Below are positions 11,139 through 20,606 of a DNA stretch of 64,000 nucleotides, one piece after another. The notes beneath the pieces are model-generated. The model saw only the letters and a program-made list of their open reading frames with translations, ran no database searches and was not told where the DNA came from. Each line of letters starts with the position of its first letter. The stretch's first letter is position 1. Source of the DNA: Patescibacteria group bacterium (lineage in GTDB: Bacteria > Patescibacteriota > Microgenomatia > UBA1406 > GWC2-37-13); NCBI GenBank assembly GCA_025057905.1, contig JANWUX010000002.1, forward strand, positions 186,001 through 250,000. The letters run 5' to 3'. Both the position numbers and the translations under genes were made by a program.

Positions 11139-12950
11139 ATGCCCGGAAAAATCAATAGGGCGGCTCTAACAGCCTCGATAACTAGGGTCATCTTCGCCTT
11201 TGGAGATATCATTGCCGCAAAAGCCGTTGGTTTCTTAATATTATTTTTTTTGATTCTGACTCGGTTTCTTGGCCTTGACTGGGGTCTTCCCCAACCTCTT
11301 CATCCTGATGAAAGAAATATGGCGGTGGCCGTACAGTCTTTGAAATGCGACCTTAGCCGGTTGAGCTTTGATGTGGATTTTTTTTCTCAGTGCCTCAATC
11401 CTAATTTTTTTGCCTATGGTCAGTTTCCTCTCTATCTGGCCTACTTTTTGGCCTTGGGGCTAAAAAGCCTCAGTCACGATCAGGAGACTTTCATCAGCTT
11501 CGAAGAAGCAACCCTCTCACTGAGAATTTTCTCAGCTACCGCCTCCCTTCTAAGTAGCCTGGTTATCCTAAAGATTGTTGAGATGGTCACTCAAAAGAGA
11601 ATGCCTTTCTGGAGCCAGCTTTTAATTGTTTTTTCTCCATTTTTAATTCAGTCGGCCCATTTTGGAACGACCGAATCACTGTTGATCTTGTTTTACTCTC
11701 TGCTGATTTATCTTGGGATTTTAATTTTGACCAGAAAAATATCTCATAAAAAGTTCTTCTTTTTATCGGCTGTCCTTCTTGGGCTAAGTCTGGCAACCAA
11801 AGTATCTTCGCTAATCTTTGCTTTTATTCCATTTCTTTTTATTCTTAAACGAGAAGCTGCTGAAAAAAAGGAAAGAAAAAAAAGATTTTCCTCTATTGGG
11901 CCGGTAAGAAAGCTGGGTGCTTTTTTTATCATTGCGATTTTATCTGGTGTTTTTACCCTTCTTTTTTCACCTCATTATCTTTTGAGTTTTGAGGATTTTT
12001 TTTCTGCTTTAAGCTTTGAGACTAAGGTGGCCACTGGCCAGCTTCGAGTTTTTTACACTCAGCAATTTGAGGGCTCTCTGCCGGTGGTGTTCCAAATGGT
12101 AAAAATCTTTCCCTTTGCTTTAGGACCAATCTATATTGCAAGCCTGTTGAGGATTTTTTCCCTGGTAAAAGAGCTTCTTCTAAACAGAAAAGCGGTGACA
12201 ATTACTGAGAAATTTCTTCTCTACTCTTTTTTTGTATATTTTCTGCCCCAGAGTTTTTTATTTGTTAAATGGTCAAGATTTATGGCGCCGGTTTTGCCAG
12301 TCTTGCTGATCTTTGGTGTGATTTATTTGCAAAACATAAAAATAAGAAGAGCTATTTGGCCAATCTTTGTTTTATTGACATGTCTGCCTGGAGTTATCTA
12401 TTTATCAATCTATCTTCGGCCAGATGTTAGATTCAAGGCCTCTCAGTGGTTGTTTGATAATCTATCACCGAATACAGTCATTCTTACTGAAACTGGTAAT
12501 GTCGTCGATCTGCCGTTATCTTTGCCTAATTCAAGGACTAGCAGAGGCGGTCATCTAAACTATCAGCTTATCTCTTTTGATTTTTATCATCTGGACTTTG
12601 ATGAGAATTTAAGAAAGAAACTTGCCGACATTCTAAGAAGAGCCGACTATATCATTGTTCCCTCGCGAAGAGTTTTCGCTAACTATACTTGTCTTTGGCC
12701 AGTCAAAGAGAATCTTCTTGATCGAATTGCCTATCAACCTAGTCGATGTCAGAAGTTAAAGGATAAGTTTCTAGCCCTAAATGATTATTATCATCGTCTC
12801 TTCTCCGGCAGTCTTGAATTTTCTTTGGTGAGAGAATTTCGGCCGTTATCTTTCTGGTTTTTTGATCTAAACGACGAAGTTGCTGAAGAAACTTGGAGCG
12901 TCTTTGATCATCCGGTTATTAGAATCTATAAAAAAACATCAAAAAGCTGA
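11139..12950 (+). CDS. Membrane glycosyltransferase, GT-C fold (GT39/ArnT-like)
   Basis: 603 aa multi-pass membrane protein that probably transfers sugar from a lipid-linked donor to protein or glycan on the outer face. The first membrane segment is followed by GLDWGLPQPLHPDERNMA, matching the acidic D-E pair in the first outer loop of GT-C enzymes. About ten further hydrophobic helices follow to about residue 420, and then a soluble C-terminal domain of some 170 residues. Substrate unknown. Its 3' end overlaps the convergent cysS by 12 bp. Confidence 0.75.
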   Translation: MPGKINRAALTASITRVIFAFGDIIAAKAVGFLILFFLILTRFLGLDWGLPQPLHPDERNMAVAVQSLKCDLSRLSFDVDFFSQCLNPNFFAYGQFPLYLAYFLALGLKSLSHDQETFISFEEATLSLRIFSATASLLSSLVILKIVEMVTQKRMPFWSQLLIVFSPFLIQSAHFGTTESLLILFYSLLIYLGILILTRKISHKKFFFLSAVLLGLSLATKVSSLIFAFIPFLFILKREAAEKKERKKRFSSIGPVRKLGAFFIIAILSGVFTLLFSPHYLLSFEDFFSALSFETKVATGQLRVFYTQQFEGSLPVVFQMVKIFPFALGPIYIASLLRIFSLVKELLLNRKAVTITEKFLLYSFFVYFLPQSFLFVKWSRFMAPVLPVLLIFGVIYLQNIKIRRAIWPIFVLLTCLPGVIYLSIYLRPDVRFKASQWLFDNLSPNTVILTETGNVVDLPLSLPNSRTSRGGHLNYQLISFDFYHLDFDENLRKKLADILRRADYIIVPSRRVFANYTCLWPVKENLLDRIAYQPSRCQKLKDKFLALNDYYHRLFSGSLEFSLVREFRPLSFWFFDLNDEVAEETWSVFDHPVIRIYKKTSKS

Positions 12951-14369
12951 TTGTCCAGTCCTAAATTTTTTTCTAATTCGATACCTGTTATCAGAAAGAT
13001 CTTCTATCAGATAGCCAAGAGTTTCAATCTTCTCTCTTATTCGGTCGGCTTTGAGGTAGTCTTTGACTTGGCGGGCATTTTTTCTCTCTTCTGCCAGATT
13101 AATCACCGACTGAGGGATATTTTCTAAAGTCAGTCTTTCCAAACCAAGACCAAAAACTTGATCGAAATCAAGAATCAGACTCAGTCTTTCATGAGGAGGA
13201 AGATTTTTATCCCTAAGCATCGCCCAGGCTAGAGAAATTCCTTGAGGAATCTGAAGATCATTGGCAATTATTCTTTTAAATTCTTGTTCATATTTTTTGG
13301 CTTTGACAGAGAGTTGGCTTTTTGATGTTTCATTATTTTTTTCGTGAAGGTTACTGACAAGGTTTTTTAACCGGCGGAAACCCTCCTGAGCAGCTTTGGC
13401 TGACTCCCAAGTAAAATTCATTACTGACCGATAATGGCTCTGAAGAAATTGGTAGCGGATTGCTAAGGGTTCAAGGGTTCTTTTTTTGATATCTTCAATT
13501 GTGTAAATATTGCCGAGTGATTTGCTCATTTTTTGATTGTTAACCATTAGAAAATGGTTGTGGAACCAGAATCTGACAAAAGGTTGACCAGTGGCTGCCT
13601 CTGATTGAGCTATTTCATTTTCATGATGAACTGGAATGTGATCAACGCCTCCAGCATGGATGTCAATAGTTTGTCCAAGATATTTCATGCTCATCGCGCT
13701 GCACTCAATGTGCCAACCCGGAAAGCCGTCGCCCCATGGTGAGTCCCAGTGCAGAGTGTGGTTAGCAAACCGACCAACTCGCTTGAACCAAAGGGCAAAA
13801 TCAGTTGGGTGTTTTTTTTCTTTGTCGACATAGACCTCTTCCCTGGCACCAGGGAGTTTTTCCTTTAAGTTTTGCCCCCCAAGCTTGCCATAACCGGCAA
13901 AATTACAAGTGTCAAAATAAACCGCTTCTTTTGTTTCATAAGTGAACCCTTTCTTTTCTAAGATCTTAATTAGGTCAATCATCTCTTGAATGTGCTGAGT
14001 CGCCCGGCAGAAAACCTGAGGGAGAAGGATATTAAGCTCGGTAATCGTCTTGAGAAAAAAGTTGGTATAGAACTCGGCAATTTCCCAGACAGTCTTACCG
14101 GCTTTTCTGGCCCCTTTTTCGATTTTGTCTTCACCAGTGTCGTCATCGCCGGTTAGATGGCCAACATCAGTGATGTTCATAACATGTTTTACCTGAAAGC
14201 CGAGGTAAGTCAGGGTTCGTCTGAGAAGATCATTATTGACATAAGTTCTCATATGACCAAGATGAGTATAATCATAAACAGTTGGGCCACAGGTGTAAAA
14301 AGTGACCACTGAATTTTGAAGAGGTTGAAATTTTTCAATCTTTCTGGTTAGAGTGTTGAAAAGAAACAT
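12939..14369 (-). CDS. cysS: Cysteinyl-tRNA synthetase
   Basis: Class I synthetase charging tRNA-Cys, 476 aa. Zinc-site cysteines occur in [10 protein letters not shown] and [10 protein letters not shown]. The ATP site has the HIGH-like HLGH and the KMSKS motif in [31 protein letters not shown] is the usual cysteine-discriminating segment. The start lies 16 bp downstream of the tRNA-Pro gene on the same strand. Confidence 0.97.
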   Translation of the reverse strand: MFLFNTLTRKIEKFQPLQNSVVTFYTCGPTVYDYTHLGHMRTYVNNDLLRRTLTYLGFQVKHVMNITDVGHLTGDDDTGEDKIEKGARKAGKTVWEIAEFYTNFFLKTITELNILLPQVFCRATQHIQEMIDLIKILEKKGFTYETKEAVYFDTCNFAGYGKLGGQNLKEKLPGAREEVYVDKEKKHPTDFALWFKRVGRFANHTLHWDSPWGDGFPGWHIECSAMSMKYLGQTIDIHAGGVDHIPVHHENEIAQSEAATGQPFVRFWFHNHFLMVNNQKMSKSLGNIYTIEDIKKRTLEPLAIRYQFLQSHYRSVMNFTWESAKAAQEGFRRLKNLVSNLHEKNNETSKSQLSVKAKKYEQEFKRIIANDLQIPQGISLAWAMLRDKNLPPHERLSLILDFDQVFGLGLERLTLENIPQSVINLAEERKNARQVKDYLKADRIREKIETLGYLIEDLSDNRYRIRKKFRTGQSAF

Positions 14370-14385
14370 TTTCCAACAAGTTTTG

Positions 14386-14457
14386 TCGGAGTGGTGGGAG
14401 TTGAACCCACTGCCTCTTGGTCCCGAACCAAGCGTTCTACCGGTGAACTACACTCCG
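14386..14457 (-). tRNA. tRNA-Pro (anticodon CGG)
   Basis: A full cloverleaf folds on the minus strand: acceptor CGGAGTG/CACTCCG with discriminator A, D arm GTTC/GAAC, anticodon stem CTTGG/CCAAG with loop TTCGGGA, and T arm GTGGG/CCCAC with loop TTCAACT. The anticodon is CGG. CCA is not encoded. It sits between a small coiled-coil gene and cysS. Confidence 0.93.
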
Positions 14458-14467
14458 TCTCTCAGAC

Positions 14468-14977
14468 TCACTGTTTTCCAAAAGAGGCTCTCACTTCCTG
14501 ATGTTGGCGCTGAGCGATTTTTTTCGGATTAAAGATGCTTCTTCTTATTTTACCTTGGGGGATATCCTGCTGAGATGATTTTTTCTTCTCTTCTTCTATC
14601 TTTTGTTTCTTTTGTTCTTCCAAAGTTCTTTTCCTTTCTTCTTCCTTCTCTTGACTTCTTTTTCTTTCAAGTGATTGATGTTCCCAACCTTTAACTATCC
14701 TGAACAGCTCTTCTCTTATGACCTTCATTTGAGCCCTTTTTTGCTCCTGGTAGTTTGCTGTCAGTTTTTCAAGGTTTAAAGGGGTGTGATTGGTTGGCTG
14801 AATATTTTTTTTCTCTTTATCATGATCAACGGATGAGTGAGAAGGTTTTTCTTGAGAGAGAAGATAGTTTAGAGGATTAAAAGCTTGATTAATTGCCTTA
14901 ACTGCTTGTTTGGCCGTTGAGTTAGTAAGGTCTTTGAGTTGCTCAAATGTTTCGTCAAGGATAATTCTTTTTTTCAT
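14468..14977 (-). CDS. Charged coiled-coil protein of unknown function (paralogue of the 55.1-55.7 kb gene)
   Basis: 169 aa, not recognised by function. The N-terminus (FEQLKDLTNSTAKQAVKAIN) is amphipathic helix. The middle (about residues 75-145) is strongly charged coiled coil with many Glu/Lys/Arg, and the end (KIRRSIFNPKKIAQRQHQE) is basic. The same plan appears in the protein at 55108-55713 (IETIKDVTSQTVKGSVKAVS at the N-terminus, basic end), so the two probably belong to one family. It lies 12 bp after a SufT-like gene and next to tRNA-Pro. Confidence 0.6.
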   Translation of the reverse strand: MKKRIILDETFEQLKDLTNSTAKQAVKAINQAFNPLNYLLSQEKPSHSSVDHDKEKKNIQPTNHTPLNLEKLTANYQEQKRAQMKVIREELFRIVKGWEHQSLERKRSQEKEEERKRTLEEQKKQKIEEEKKKSSQQDIPQGKIRRSIFNPKKIAQRQHQEVRASFGKQ

Positions 14978-14989
14978 TTTCAGAGGGTT

Positions 14990-15298
14990 CTAAAACAATC
15001 CAAGAATTGCCTTGGCTTTTTTAGAAAGTTTCTCTAAGGTCCAAGGTGGATCAAAAGTCAGCTCAAGTGTGATTTTCTCTTTTTCAAAGCCAAGTTCAGT
15101 CAACTTTACCTTAATTTCCTCCTCAATGACCGAGACCAACGGGCAACCGATTGTTGTCAAGGTCATCGTTATCTTAACTTGATTATCTTCTTCGATAATG
15201 ACGTCATAAATTAGACCAAGATCAACAATAGAGATATGAAGTTCTGGATCAAGAACTTCCTCAAGTTTTTTCATAATCATCTCCTTCTTTGAGCCCAT
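14990..15298 (-). CDS. MIP18/SufT-like metal-sulfur cluster assembly protein
   Basis: 102 aa protein of the DUF59/MIP18 family, linked to iron-sulfur cluster assembly. It shows the family core VLDPELHISIVDLGLIYDV and the reactive cysteine in TTIGCPLVSVIEEEI, then the closing ELTFDPPWTLEKLSKKAK. No other suf or isc genes are visible nearby. It is transcribed divergently from the RNase J gene. Confidence 0.85.
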   Translation of the reverse strand: MGSKKEMIMKKLEEVLDPELHISIVDLGLIYDVIIEEDNQVKITMTLTTIGCPLVSVIEEEIKVKLTELGFEKEKITLELTFDPPWTLEKLSKKAKAILGLF

Positions 15299-15308
15299 AG
15301 GTGTTAGG

Positions 15309-15314
15309 TATAAT
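15309..15314 (+). promoter_or_regulatory. Putative -10 box for the RNase J gene
   Basis: A perfect TATAAT lies in the short divergent gap, 35 bases before the ATG at 15349. If it is the -10, the GTG at 15301 cannot be the start codon, which supports the downstream ATG. No convincing -35 was found at 17 bp. Confidence 0.4.
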
Positions 15315-15348
15315 TAATTATAAAACTTATTCTTCTAACAATCAGGAG

Positions 15349-17022
15349 ATGACTAGTCGACTTCGAGTCAGGTTTGTTCCTTTGGGCGGACTAACCGAGG
15401 TGACCAAGAATATGTATCTTTACGAGCTTTATGAAGACACTCGCCTTAAAGACATTCTTATCATTGACTGTGGGATCGGCTTTCCGAAAGAAAAAGAGTT
15501 AGGAGTTGATCTAGTGATTCCGGATATTAGCTACCTGGAGGATAAGAAAGACAAGATTAGAGCTATTCTTTTGACTCATGGCCACGAAGATCATATCGGT
15601 GCTTTGCCGTTTCTTTATAATGACTTGGGAAGACCGCCAGTTTTTGCAAGTAAGCTGACATCGGTTTTCTTAGAGAACAAGTTTAGGGAAAGAAATGATC
15701 AGGTTTTCATTGAAAGAGTTAACTTTGAAAAAACATATGACTTTGGTGGCTTCAAGGTGAACTTTATCAGAGTTACTCATTCAATTCCCGACACTACTCA
15801 CATTGTCATTAGATCACCGGTCGGCAATTTTTATCATGGCTCAGATTTTAAGCTTGATCTGACGCCTCCTTATGGCCCATCGCCAGACTTTTACCAAATA
15901 ACCAAGGCTGGATACGAGGGAGTTCTTTGTCTTCTGTCCGATTGTCTAGGTAGTGAGCGAGAGGGCTTAACACTCTCAGAGTCGGTTGTCGGCAGAACAT
16001 TTGAGGAAGAGATGAGAAAAACAAAAGGCAAGTTTATTATGACAACTTTTTCTTCAAACATCTCCCGAATACGCCAATGTGTTGAGGCGGCAATTAAATT
16101 TAATCGTAAGATTATTTTTCTGGGCCGATCAATGAAAGAATCGACGCGACTGGCCTCAGAAATTGGTTATCTGCCGATCCCTAGGTCGCTTATTGCTAGC
16201 GAAGAGGATTTAACTCGATTACCGCCAAACCGCGTTTGTTTAGTCGTCGCTGGCTCGCAGGCTCAGTACGGCTCGGCAATGACAAAACTAGCTGATAGAC
16301 AAAATCCATACACCAAAGTTGGACCAGGCGATAAGGTGATTTTCTCATCTGATCCAATTCCGGGCAATGAAGATGAGGTTTACGAGTTAATTGAGGAGCT
16401 CGTCTCTCAGGGAGCGAATGTCTACTACTCTGACATTGCTGACCAACTTCATTCCTCCGGCCATGGAAATCAGGAAGACTTGAAATTTCTAATTAGATTT
16501 ACTAAGCCTCAATACTTTATTCCAATCGGCGGGACGATCCGTCATCAACATCAGTACCGAAACCTTGTTGATGAACTGGGATTTGACCGCGACCGAGTCT
16601 TTTGTCTGATCGAAGGCGAGACCGTTGTTTTCTATCGGGGTGCTGCCAGTCTTGGTGAAACGATCCCAACCAGAACGATTTACCTTGATGCTTATGGAGT
16701 TGATGAGGTGGCTAGCGTTGTCCTTAGAGACAGAAAAACTCTATCAACGGAGGGAATTGTTATCGTTGTCATTGTCGCCGATAAACAAGGATCATTGATC
16801 ACCAGACCGAAAGTATTCTCGCGCGGTTTTGTTTTTGAGAAAGAACAAGATTTTTTCTATCAAGAGTCGATTAAAATCATTGAATCGGTAATGAGAAAAA
16901 AGTCAGGAAGGCTATTTGAGATAAACAACGTCAAAAGAGAGATTATCTCTTTGCTAGAGGAGTTTTTTTTCAATCAAAAAAGAAAAACTCCCTTGATCGT
17001 TGTAGAGATTATTACTCTGTAA
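15349..17022 (+). CDS. rnj: Ribonuclease J
   Basis: Metallo-beta-lactamase/beta-CASP nuclease with 5'-to-3' exo- and endonuclease activity, central to mRNA decay in bacteria without RNase E. The zinc motif HxHxDH is in LTHGHEDHIGALPFL, with further ligands in GSDFKLDLTPP. The beta-CASP part has FIMTTFSSNISRIRQ, and PIGGTIRHQHQYRNL matches the RNase J C-terminal histidine segment. I prefer the ATG at 15349 (MTSRLRVRFVPLGG) over the in-frame GTG at 15301 because of the promoter-like TATAAT between them. Confidence 0.93.
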   Translation: MTSRLRVRFVPLGGLTEVTKNMYLYELYEDTRLKDILIIDCGIGFPKEKELGVDLVIPDISYLEDKKDKIRAILLTHGHEDHIGALPFLYNDLGRPPVFASKLTSVFLENKFRERNDQVFIERVNFEKTYDFGGFKVNFIRVTHSIPDTTHIVIRSPVGNFYHGSDFKLDLTPPYGPSPDFYQITKAGYEGVLCLLSDCLGSEREGLTLSESVVGRTFEEEMRKTKGKFIMTTFSSNISRIRQCVEAAIKFNRKIIFLGRSMKESTRLASEIGYLPIPRSLIASEEDLTRLPPNRVCLVVAGSQAQYGSAMTKLADRQNPYTKVGPGDKVIFSSDPIPGNEDEVYELIEELVSQGANVYYSDIADQLHSSGHGNQEDLKFLIRFTKPQYFIPIGGTIRHQHQYRNLVDELGFDRDRVFCLIEGETVVFYRGAASLGETIPTRTIYLDAYGVDEVASVVLRDRKTLSTEGIVIVVIVADKQGSLITRPKVFSRGFVFEKEQDFFYQESIKIIESVMRKKSGRLFEINNVKREIISLLEEFFFNQKRKTPLIVVEIITL

Positions 17023-17043
17023 AATATCATAATCATCTCTTTT

Positions 17044-17670
17044 ATGACTTCACTGCCAACGACCTTAAAAAAAATTGCCCTTTTTCTTGAGCGATTTCCA
17101 GGAATTGGTGAAAAGACTGCCAATCGACTTGCCTTCTTTCTTCTTCGGATACCTTCTAAAGACCTAGAAGAGTTTGCCGATAACTTGAAAAATCTCAAGA
17201 AAAAAACCATGATGTGTCAGCGGTGTTACAGTCTAACAGAGGAGACGTTTTGTTCTATTTGTCAGGACAAAGGTCGAGATTCTCGAAAGTTAATGGTGGT
17301 TGAGACGGTCATTGATCTTTTGTCCTTTGAATCGGGTAACATTTATGATGGTCTTTATCACGTCCTCCATGGTAAGATTGATCCGCTTAATCGCGTTGGA
17401 GCCGCCGATCTAAAAATCACCGAGCTTCTTTGGCGATTAAAAAATGAGGTGCAACTAGAAGAGGTGATTTTGGCCACTAGTCCGGATATGGAAGGAGAAA
17501 CAACGGCTGCCTACATCAAAAATGAAATTGACAACCTGAAAAACCAAGGAATCATCTCGAAAAAGCTTAGATTAACTCGTCTCGCCTACGGCTTACCGAT
17601 CGGAGCCAATCTAGAATATGCTGACGCTGTCACTTTGAAAAAGGCGATTGAGGGAAGAAACGATTTCTAA
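17044..17670 (+). CDS. recR: Recombination protein RecR
   Basis: Recombination mediator that acts with RecF/RecO to load RecA. 208 aa, the usual length. The N-terminal helix-hairpin-helix has LERFPGIGEKTANRLAFFLL, the zinc finger has CQRCYSLTEETFCSIC, and the TOPRIM domain starts at LMVVETVIDLLSFE. GLYHVLHGKIDPLNRVG is the RecR hallmark. It overlaps the convergent prs gene by 4 bp; recR is often beside dnaX-ybaB, which here lie 1 kb away on the other strand. Confidence 0.95.
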   Translation: MTSLPTTLKKIALFLERFPGIGEKTANRLAFFLLRIPSKDLEEFADNLKNLKKKTMMCQRCYSLTEETFCSICQDKGRDSRKLMVVETVIDLLSFESGNIYDGLYHVLHGKIDPLNRVGAADLKITELLWRLKNEVQLEEVILATSPDMEGETTAAYIKNEIDNLKNQGIISKKLRLTRLAYGLPIGANLEYADAVTLKKAIEGRNDF

Positions 17671-18620
17671 GAAATGAATCTTGATTTTATTTCTTCGGCA
17701 ATTAGGGAGGCTACCGAGACTTCAATTAGCTTGTTGATTTTATCTTCGCTCTTAAGAAAAATTGTGTCGGTGGTGAAGATTTTTTCAATTGGACTATTTT
17801 CAAGAATTGGTTTTGCCCTGGCAGAAAAGTCATGATGGATGGCAACGACAAAGATCTTTCTGGCTCCTCTCTGCAAACACAGTTTGGCAGCGTTGACAAT
17901 CGTGCTGCCAGAAGTAATGATATCATCAACCAAAAGACATATTTTCCCGGTAACATCGCCGAAGAGATTAAGAGCAATTGATTGATGAATTCTCTCCAGA
18001 TCTCGTTTTTTTTCGACAACGGCAATTTCTTTTATTTTCCCTTGAAAAAAAGAGTCAGAAAAATCCTGAGCTCGCTCAATACCTCCTTGATCAGGCGAGA
18101 CGACCACCACAGATTGATCAAATTTTTTTTCATCAAGACCTTCTTTAACTAAAAACTCCCTCGCTTTTTTGGAAAGGATTTTTAAGGCGCTTAGGTTTTT
18201 AAAAGTGATTGAAAATATGCCCTCGGTAGCTTCATCATGAAGATTGACGGTAAAAACCGCTTGATAACCGACAGCTTCAAGAAATCGGGCAACGACGTTA
18301 ACTGAGACGGCCTCACCCGGAGAGTGTTCTCGGTTTTGTCGAGCATAGCCAAAATAAGGAATGACAGCGACAATCTCTCTGGTTCCACCTCGTCTCAATG
18401 CATCAGCAAAGAAAAACAATTCCATCAGGTGAGTGTCGGTGGGATTGGAAGTTGATTGAATGACAATCGAGACGGTGTTTTTAACATTCTCCTTAACTGC
18501 TACTCTCACCTCTGAGTTGTCAAATCTGACAATTTCAGCCTTTGAAAGAGGCAAGGACAAATAATGAGCAATTTTTTCTGCCAGTGGCTGGTTGGCTGTT
18601 CCTGAAAACAGTTTGATCAT
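17667..18620 (-). CDS. prs: Ribose-phosphate pyrophosphokinase
   Basis: Makes PRPP from ribose 5-phosphate and ATP for nucleotide and amino-acid synthesis. 317 aa, standard length. Motifs: LPLSKAEIVRFDNSEVRV, PYFGYARQNREHSPGEAVS, NLHDEATEGIF and the PRPP loop LLVDDIITSGSTIVNAA. FDHH-type metal residues of the archaeal class are not present, so it is class I. It lies 50 bp downstream of ybaB. Confidence 0.95.
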   Translation of the reverse strand: MIKLFSGTANQPLAEKIAHYLSLPLSKAEIVRFDNSEVRVAVKENVKNTVSIVIQSTSNPTDTHLMELFFFADALRRGGTREIVAVIPYFGYARQNREHSPGEAVSVNVVARFLEAVGYQAVFTVNLHDEATEGIFSITFKNLSALKILSKKAREFLVKEGLDEKKFDQSVVVVSPDQGGIERAQDFSDSFFQGKIKEIAVVEKKRDLERIHQSIALNLFGDVTGKICLLVDDIITSGSTIVNAAKLCLQRGARKIFVVAIHHDFSARAKPILENSPIEKIFTTDTIFLKSEDKINKLIEVSVASLIAEEIKSRFIS

Positions 18621-18670
18621 CGAATCGAAGTCTTTTGATTATCGCCTTTTTGTGCCAAGTTTTTATGTTC

Positions 18671-18934
18671 TTAACCTTGCTTAGTTGAGATCTCGAGCAA
18701 TTTTTTTCCTGCCAGTTCTTGGGTTTTTTTTACTGCTTCGTTGATGGCATCGGTGATTCGATTCTCTACAATACCGTCAACCTCGATAGACAATATTGTT
18801 TGATCGCCCCGAATGACGACTCTGACGCCATTTCTCTCAACGATAACTTCTTCTTTTTGAAGCGCTTCCTGCAATTGTTTGGCTTGTTGTTGGATTTTAC
18901 GGAGGTCGCTTGTTAAATTGCCAATGTTGACCAT
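18671..18934 (-). CDS. YbaB/EbfC-family nucleoid-associated protein
   Basis: Small DNA-binding dimer, 87 aa (family usually 100-110), with LRKIQQQAKQLQEALQKEEV and GDQTILSIEVDG as the recognisable core. Nine bases downstream of dnaX, the classical dnaX-ybaB pair; recR is not directly attached. Confidence 0.85.
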   Translation of the reverse strand: MVNIGNLTSDLRKIQQQAKQLQEALQKEEVIVERNGVRVVIRGDQTILSIEVDGIVENRITDAINEAVKKTQELAGKKLLEISTKQG

Positions 18935-18943
18935 GGGTTTATT

Positions 18944-19999
18944 TTATCTTTTATCAGTTTGATTATAGAAGTCGTTAAGGGCAATTTCAAGAGGAAGAGA
19001 GTCAACCGGACTGTATTTGAGTTGTTGGTAAGCTTGAAGAAGAAGTTTCATCAACAGGCTAATTTCATTTAGGCGAAGATTGATTTCGCGGTTAACTTCA
19101 ACTTTAAGACCCCTTTTTATCAGAAGCTGAACTCTTAACTCTTCTAGCAGGTCTTCGATTAGGTTCTTAAAATTACCGCCATTCTGGCTGAACTCAACCA
19201 ACCAGGCGAAGGTTTTTTGAATATCTTTTTTTTCGACCAGCTCAAGAAGAATATCTTTTCCTCTGATTCCAAGAAAAGATTCTAGATCCTCAGTGGTGGT
19301 GATCTTTTGAATGGCGACTTCCTCCAAAATCTTGACGGCATCTCGGAAGGAATAATCACAATGCCGACTGATAATCTCATAAAAATTATCGGCTAGACTC
19401 AGGTTTTCTGACTTGGCGACTTTTTTGAGCATCTTAATCAAGTCGGATTTTGAGGCTTTTCCAAAACTTACCTGGACACAGCGGGAGGCAATTGTTTTTG
19501 GCACCTTTTCGGGATTGGTAGTTGCCAGAATAAAAAAAGCAGTTTTTGGTGGTTCTTCGAGAGTCTTGAGGAGAGCATTGAATCCTTCAGTCGTAATCAT
19601 ATGAGCTTCGTCAATGATGAAGACTCGAAATCGGCCTACCATAGGAAGAAAAGCTGTTTCTCGAATCAAATTTTTGATCTCGTCAATCCCCCGATTCGAG
19701 GCTGCGTCCATCTCAATAACATCAGCAAAGTTTGAGTTTTTGATCGAAAGACAGTTATCGCACTGGTTGCAAGGTTCGATATTTTCCTTTGAAGAGAATT
19801 CTTTGCTAAAGTCATTATTGAGACAATTAATTGCTTTAGCAAAGATTCTGGCGGTTGATGTCTTTCCGGTACCTTTTTGGCCAAAAAAAAGATAAGCATG
19901 AGGTAAATGATAAGATCTGAGAATTTTGATGATTAATTCTCTGACTTTTGAGTTATCTATTTCGGCGATGGTTTGAGGTCGGTACTTGAGATAAAACAT
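18944..19999 (-). CDS. dnaX: DNA polymerase III subunit gamma (DnaX, short form)
   Basis: Clamp-loader ATPase of 351 aa. Walker A is FGQKGTGKTSTARIF, the zinc cysteines are in CNQCDNC, Walker B is VFIIDEAHMI, and sensor 1 and the arginine-finger region are in ATTNPEKVPKTIASRCV. The protein ends after domain III, so the tau extension that binds DnaB and the polymerase is missing, as in gamma. It begins directly after the ybeY-like stop. A delta-prime-like gene lies at 53.8 kb. Confidence 0.94.
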   Translation of the reverse strand: MFYLKYRPQTIAEIDNSKVRELIIKILRSYHLPHAYLFFGQKGTGKTSTARIFAKAINCLNNDFSKEFSSKENIEPCNQCDNCLSIKNSNFADVIEMDAASNRGIDEIKNLIRETAFLPMVGRFRVFIIDEAHMITTEGFNALLKTLEEPPKTAFFILATTNPEKVPKTIASRCVQVSFGKASKSDLIKMLKKVAKSENLSLADNFYEIISRHCDYSFRDAVKILEEVAIQKITTTEDLESFLGIRGKDILLELVEKKDIQKTFAWLVEFSQNGGNFKNLIEDLLEELRVQLLIKRGLKVEVNREINLRLNEISLLMKLLLQAYQQLKYSPVDSLPLEIALNDFYNQTDKR

Positions 20000-20353
20000 T
20001 TAGAGATTTTCAACTAAATTGGTAAGACCATGAACAACTAAATTATCGATGACTTCATCGACTCTTTTGTTTCTTTCGGCGGCTAGTAGAACTGCCTGGG
20101 GATAGCAAATAAAAATTTCTCCAAGAAGAATTTTGCCTTCATGCTTTTCGTTGTAGAAAAATGACAAAACCGGTAGGGCAATTGGCTCTTTTTTGTAATT
20201 TTCGGCTAGATGTTTCATCTTATTCCTGCCGATAAAAGCAAGATTAACAATCACGTCTTTGTTGATTTTGTTTTCAGAAAAGAAATTAGCAACGGTTCTT
20301 CTTAATCTTTCCCGATTGATTTTGTATCGCCAGGATGAAAAGATATTAATCAT
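20000..20353 (-). CDS. ybeY: YbeY-like rRNA endonuclease with incomplete metal site
   Basis: 117 aa, shorter than the usual 150. The family core is visible: KINRERLRRTVANFF, VNLAFIGRNKMKHLAENYKKE, VLSFFYNEK and LGEIFICYPQAV. However the zinc motif HGxLHLxGYDH reads HGLTNLVENL and then stops, so only the first of three histidine ligands remains. Either the nuclease activity is gone or this is a structural relative. It touches the dnaX start and follows rpsU by 10 bp. Confidence 0.8.
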   Translation of the reverse strand: MINIFSSWRYKINRERLRRTVANFFSENKINKDVIVNLAFIGRNKMKHLAENYKKEPIALPVLSFFYNEKHEGKILLGEIFICYPQAVLLAAERNKRVDEVIDNLVVHGLTNLVENL

Positions 20354-20363
20354 AATTTCAAAA

Positions 20364-20552
20364 TCAGGTGCCTCTTCGCAGGGCGCGTGTTTTTCTTCTT
20401 TCTTTCTCCTGTTCTTTTCTAATGATCGAAGGTTTTTTGTAGAACTGTTTTTTTCTAACCGTGGTCAAAATCTCTTCTTCAAGGAACATTTTTGAAAACT
20501 TTCTAAAAAGAGAATCCTTTGTTTCTCCCTTTTTTTTTACCACAACAATCAT
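20364..20552 (-). CDS. rpsU: Ribosomal protein bS21
   Basis: 62 aa basic protein at the mRNA exit of the 30S. Pattern VVVKKKGETKDSLFRKFSKMF, then FYKKPSIIRKEQEKERRKTRALRR is the usual S21 ending. It heads a small unit rpsU-ybeY-dnaX-ybaB. Confidence 0.9.
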   Translation of the reverse strand: MIVVVKKKGETKDSLFRKFSKMFLEEEILTTVRKKQFYKKPSIIRKEQEKERRKTRALRRGT

Positions 20553-20606
20553 TAAGTTTTTTACCCTCCTTTCTTTTTTTGTAAGAGTAACTTCTTAACG
20601 AATCTT

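Noticed and set aside
15301-15348. GTG at 15301 as start of RNase J
   Set aside because: A TATAAT box lies inside this stretch and the added 16 residues do not look like the family.
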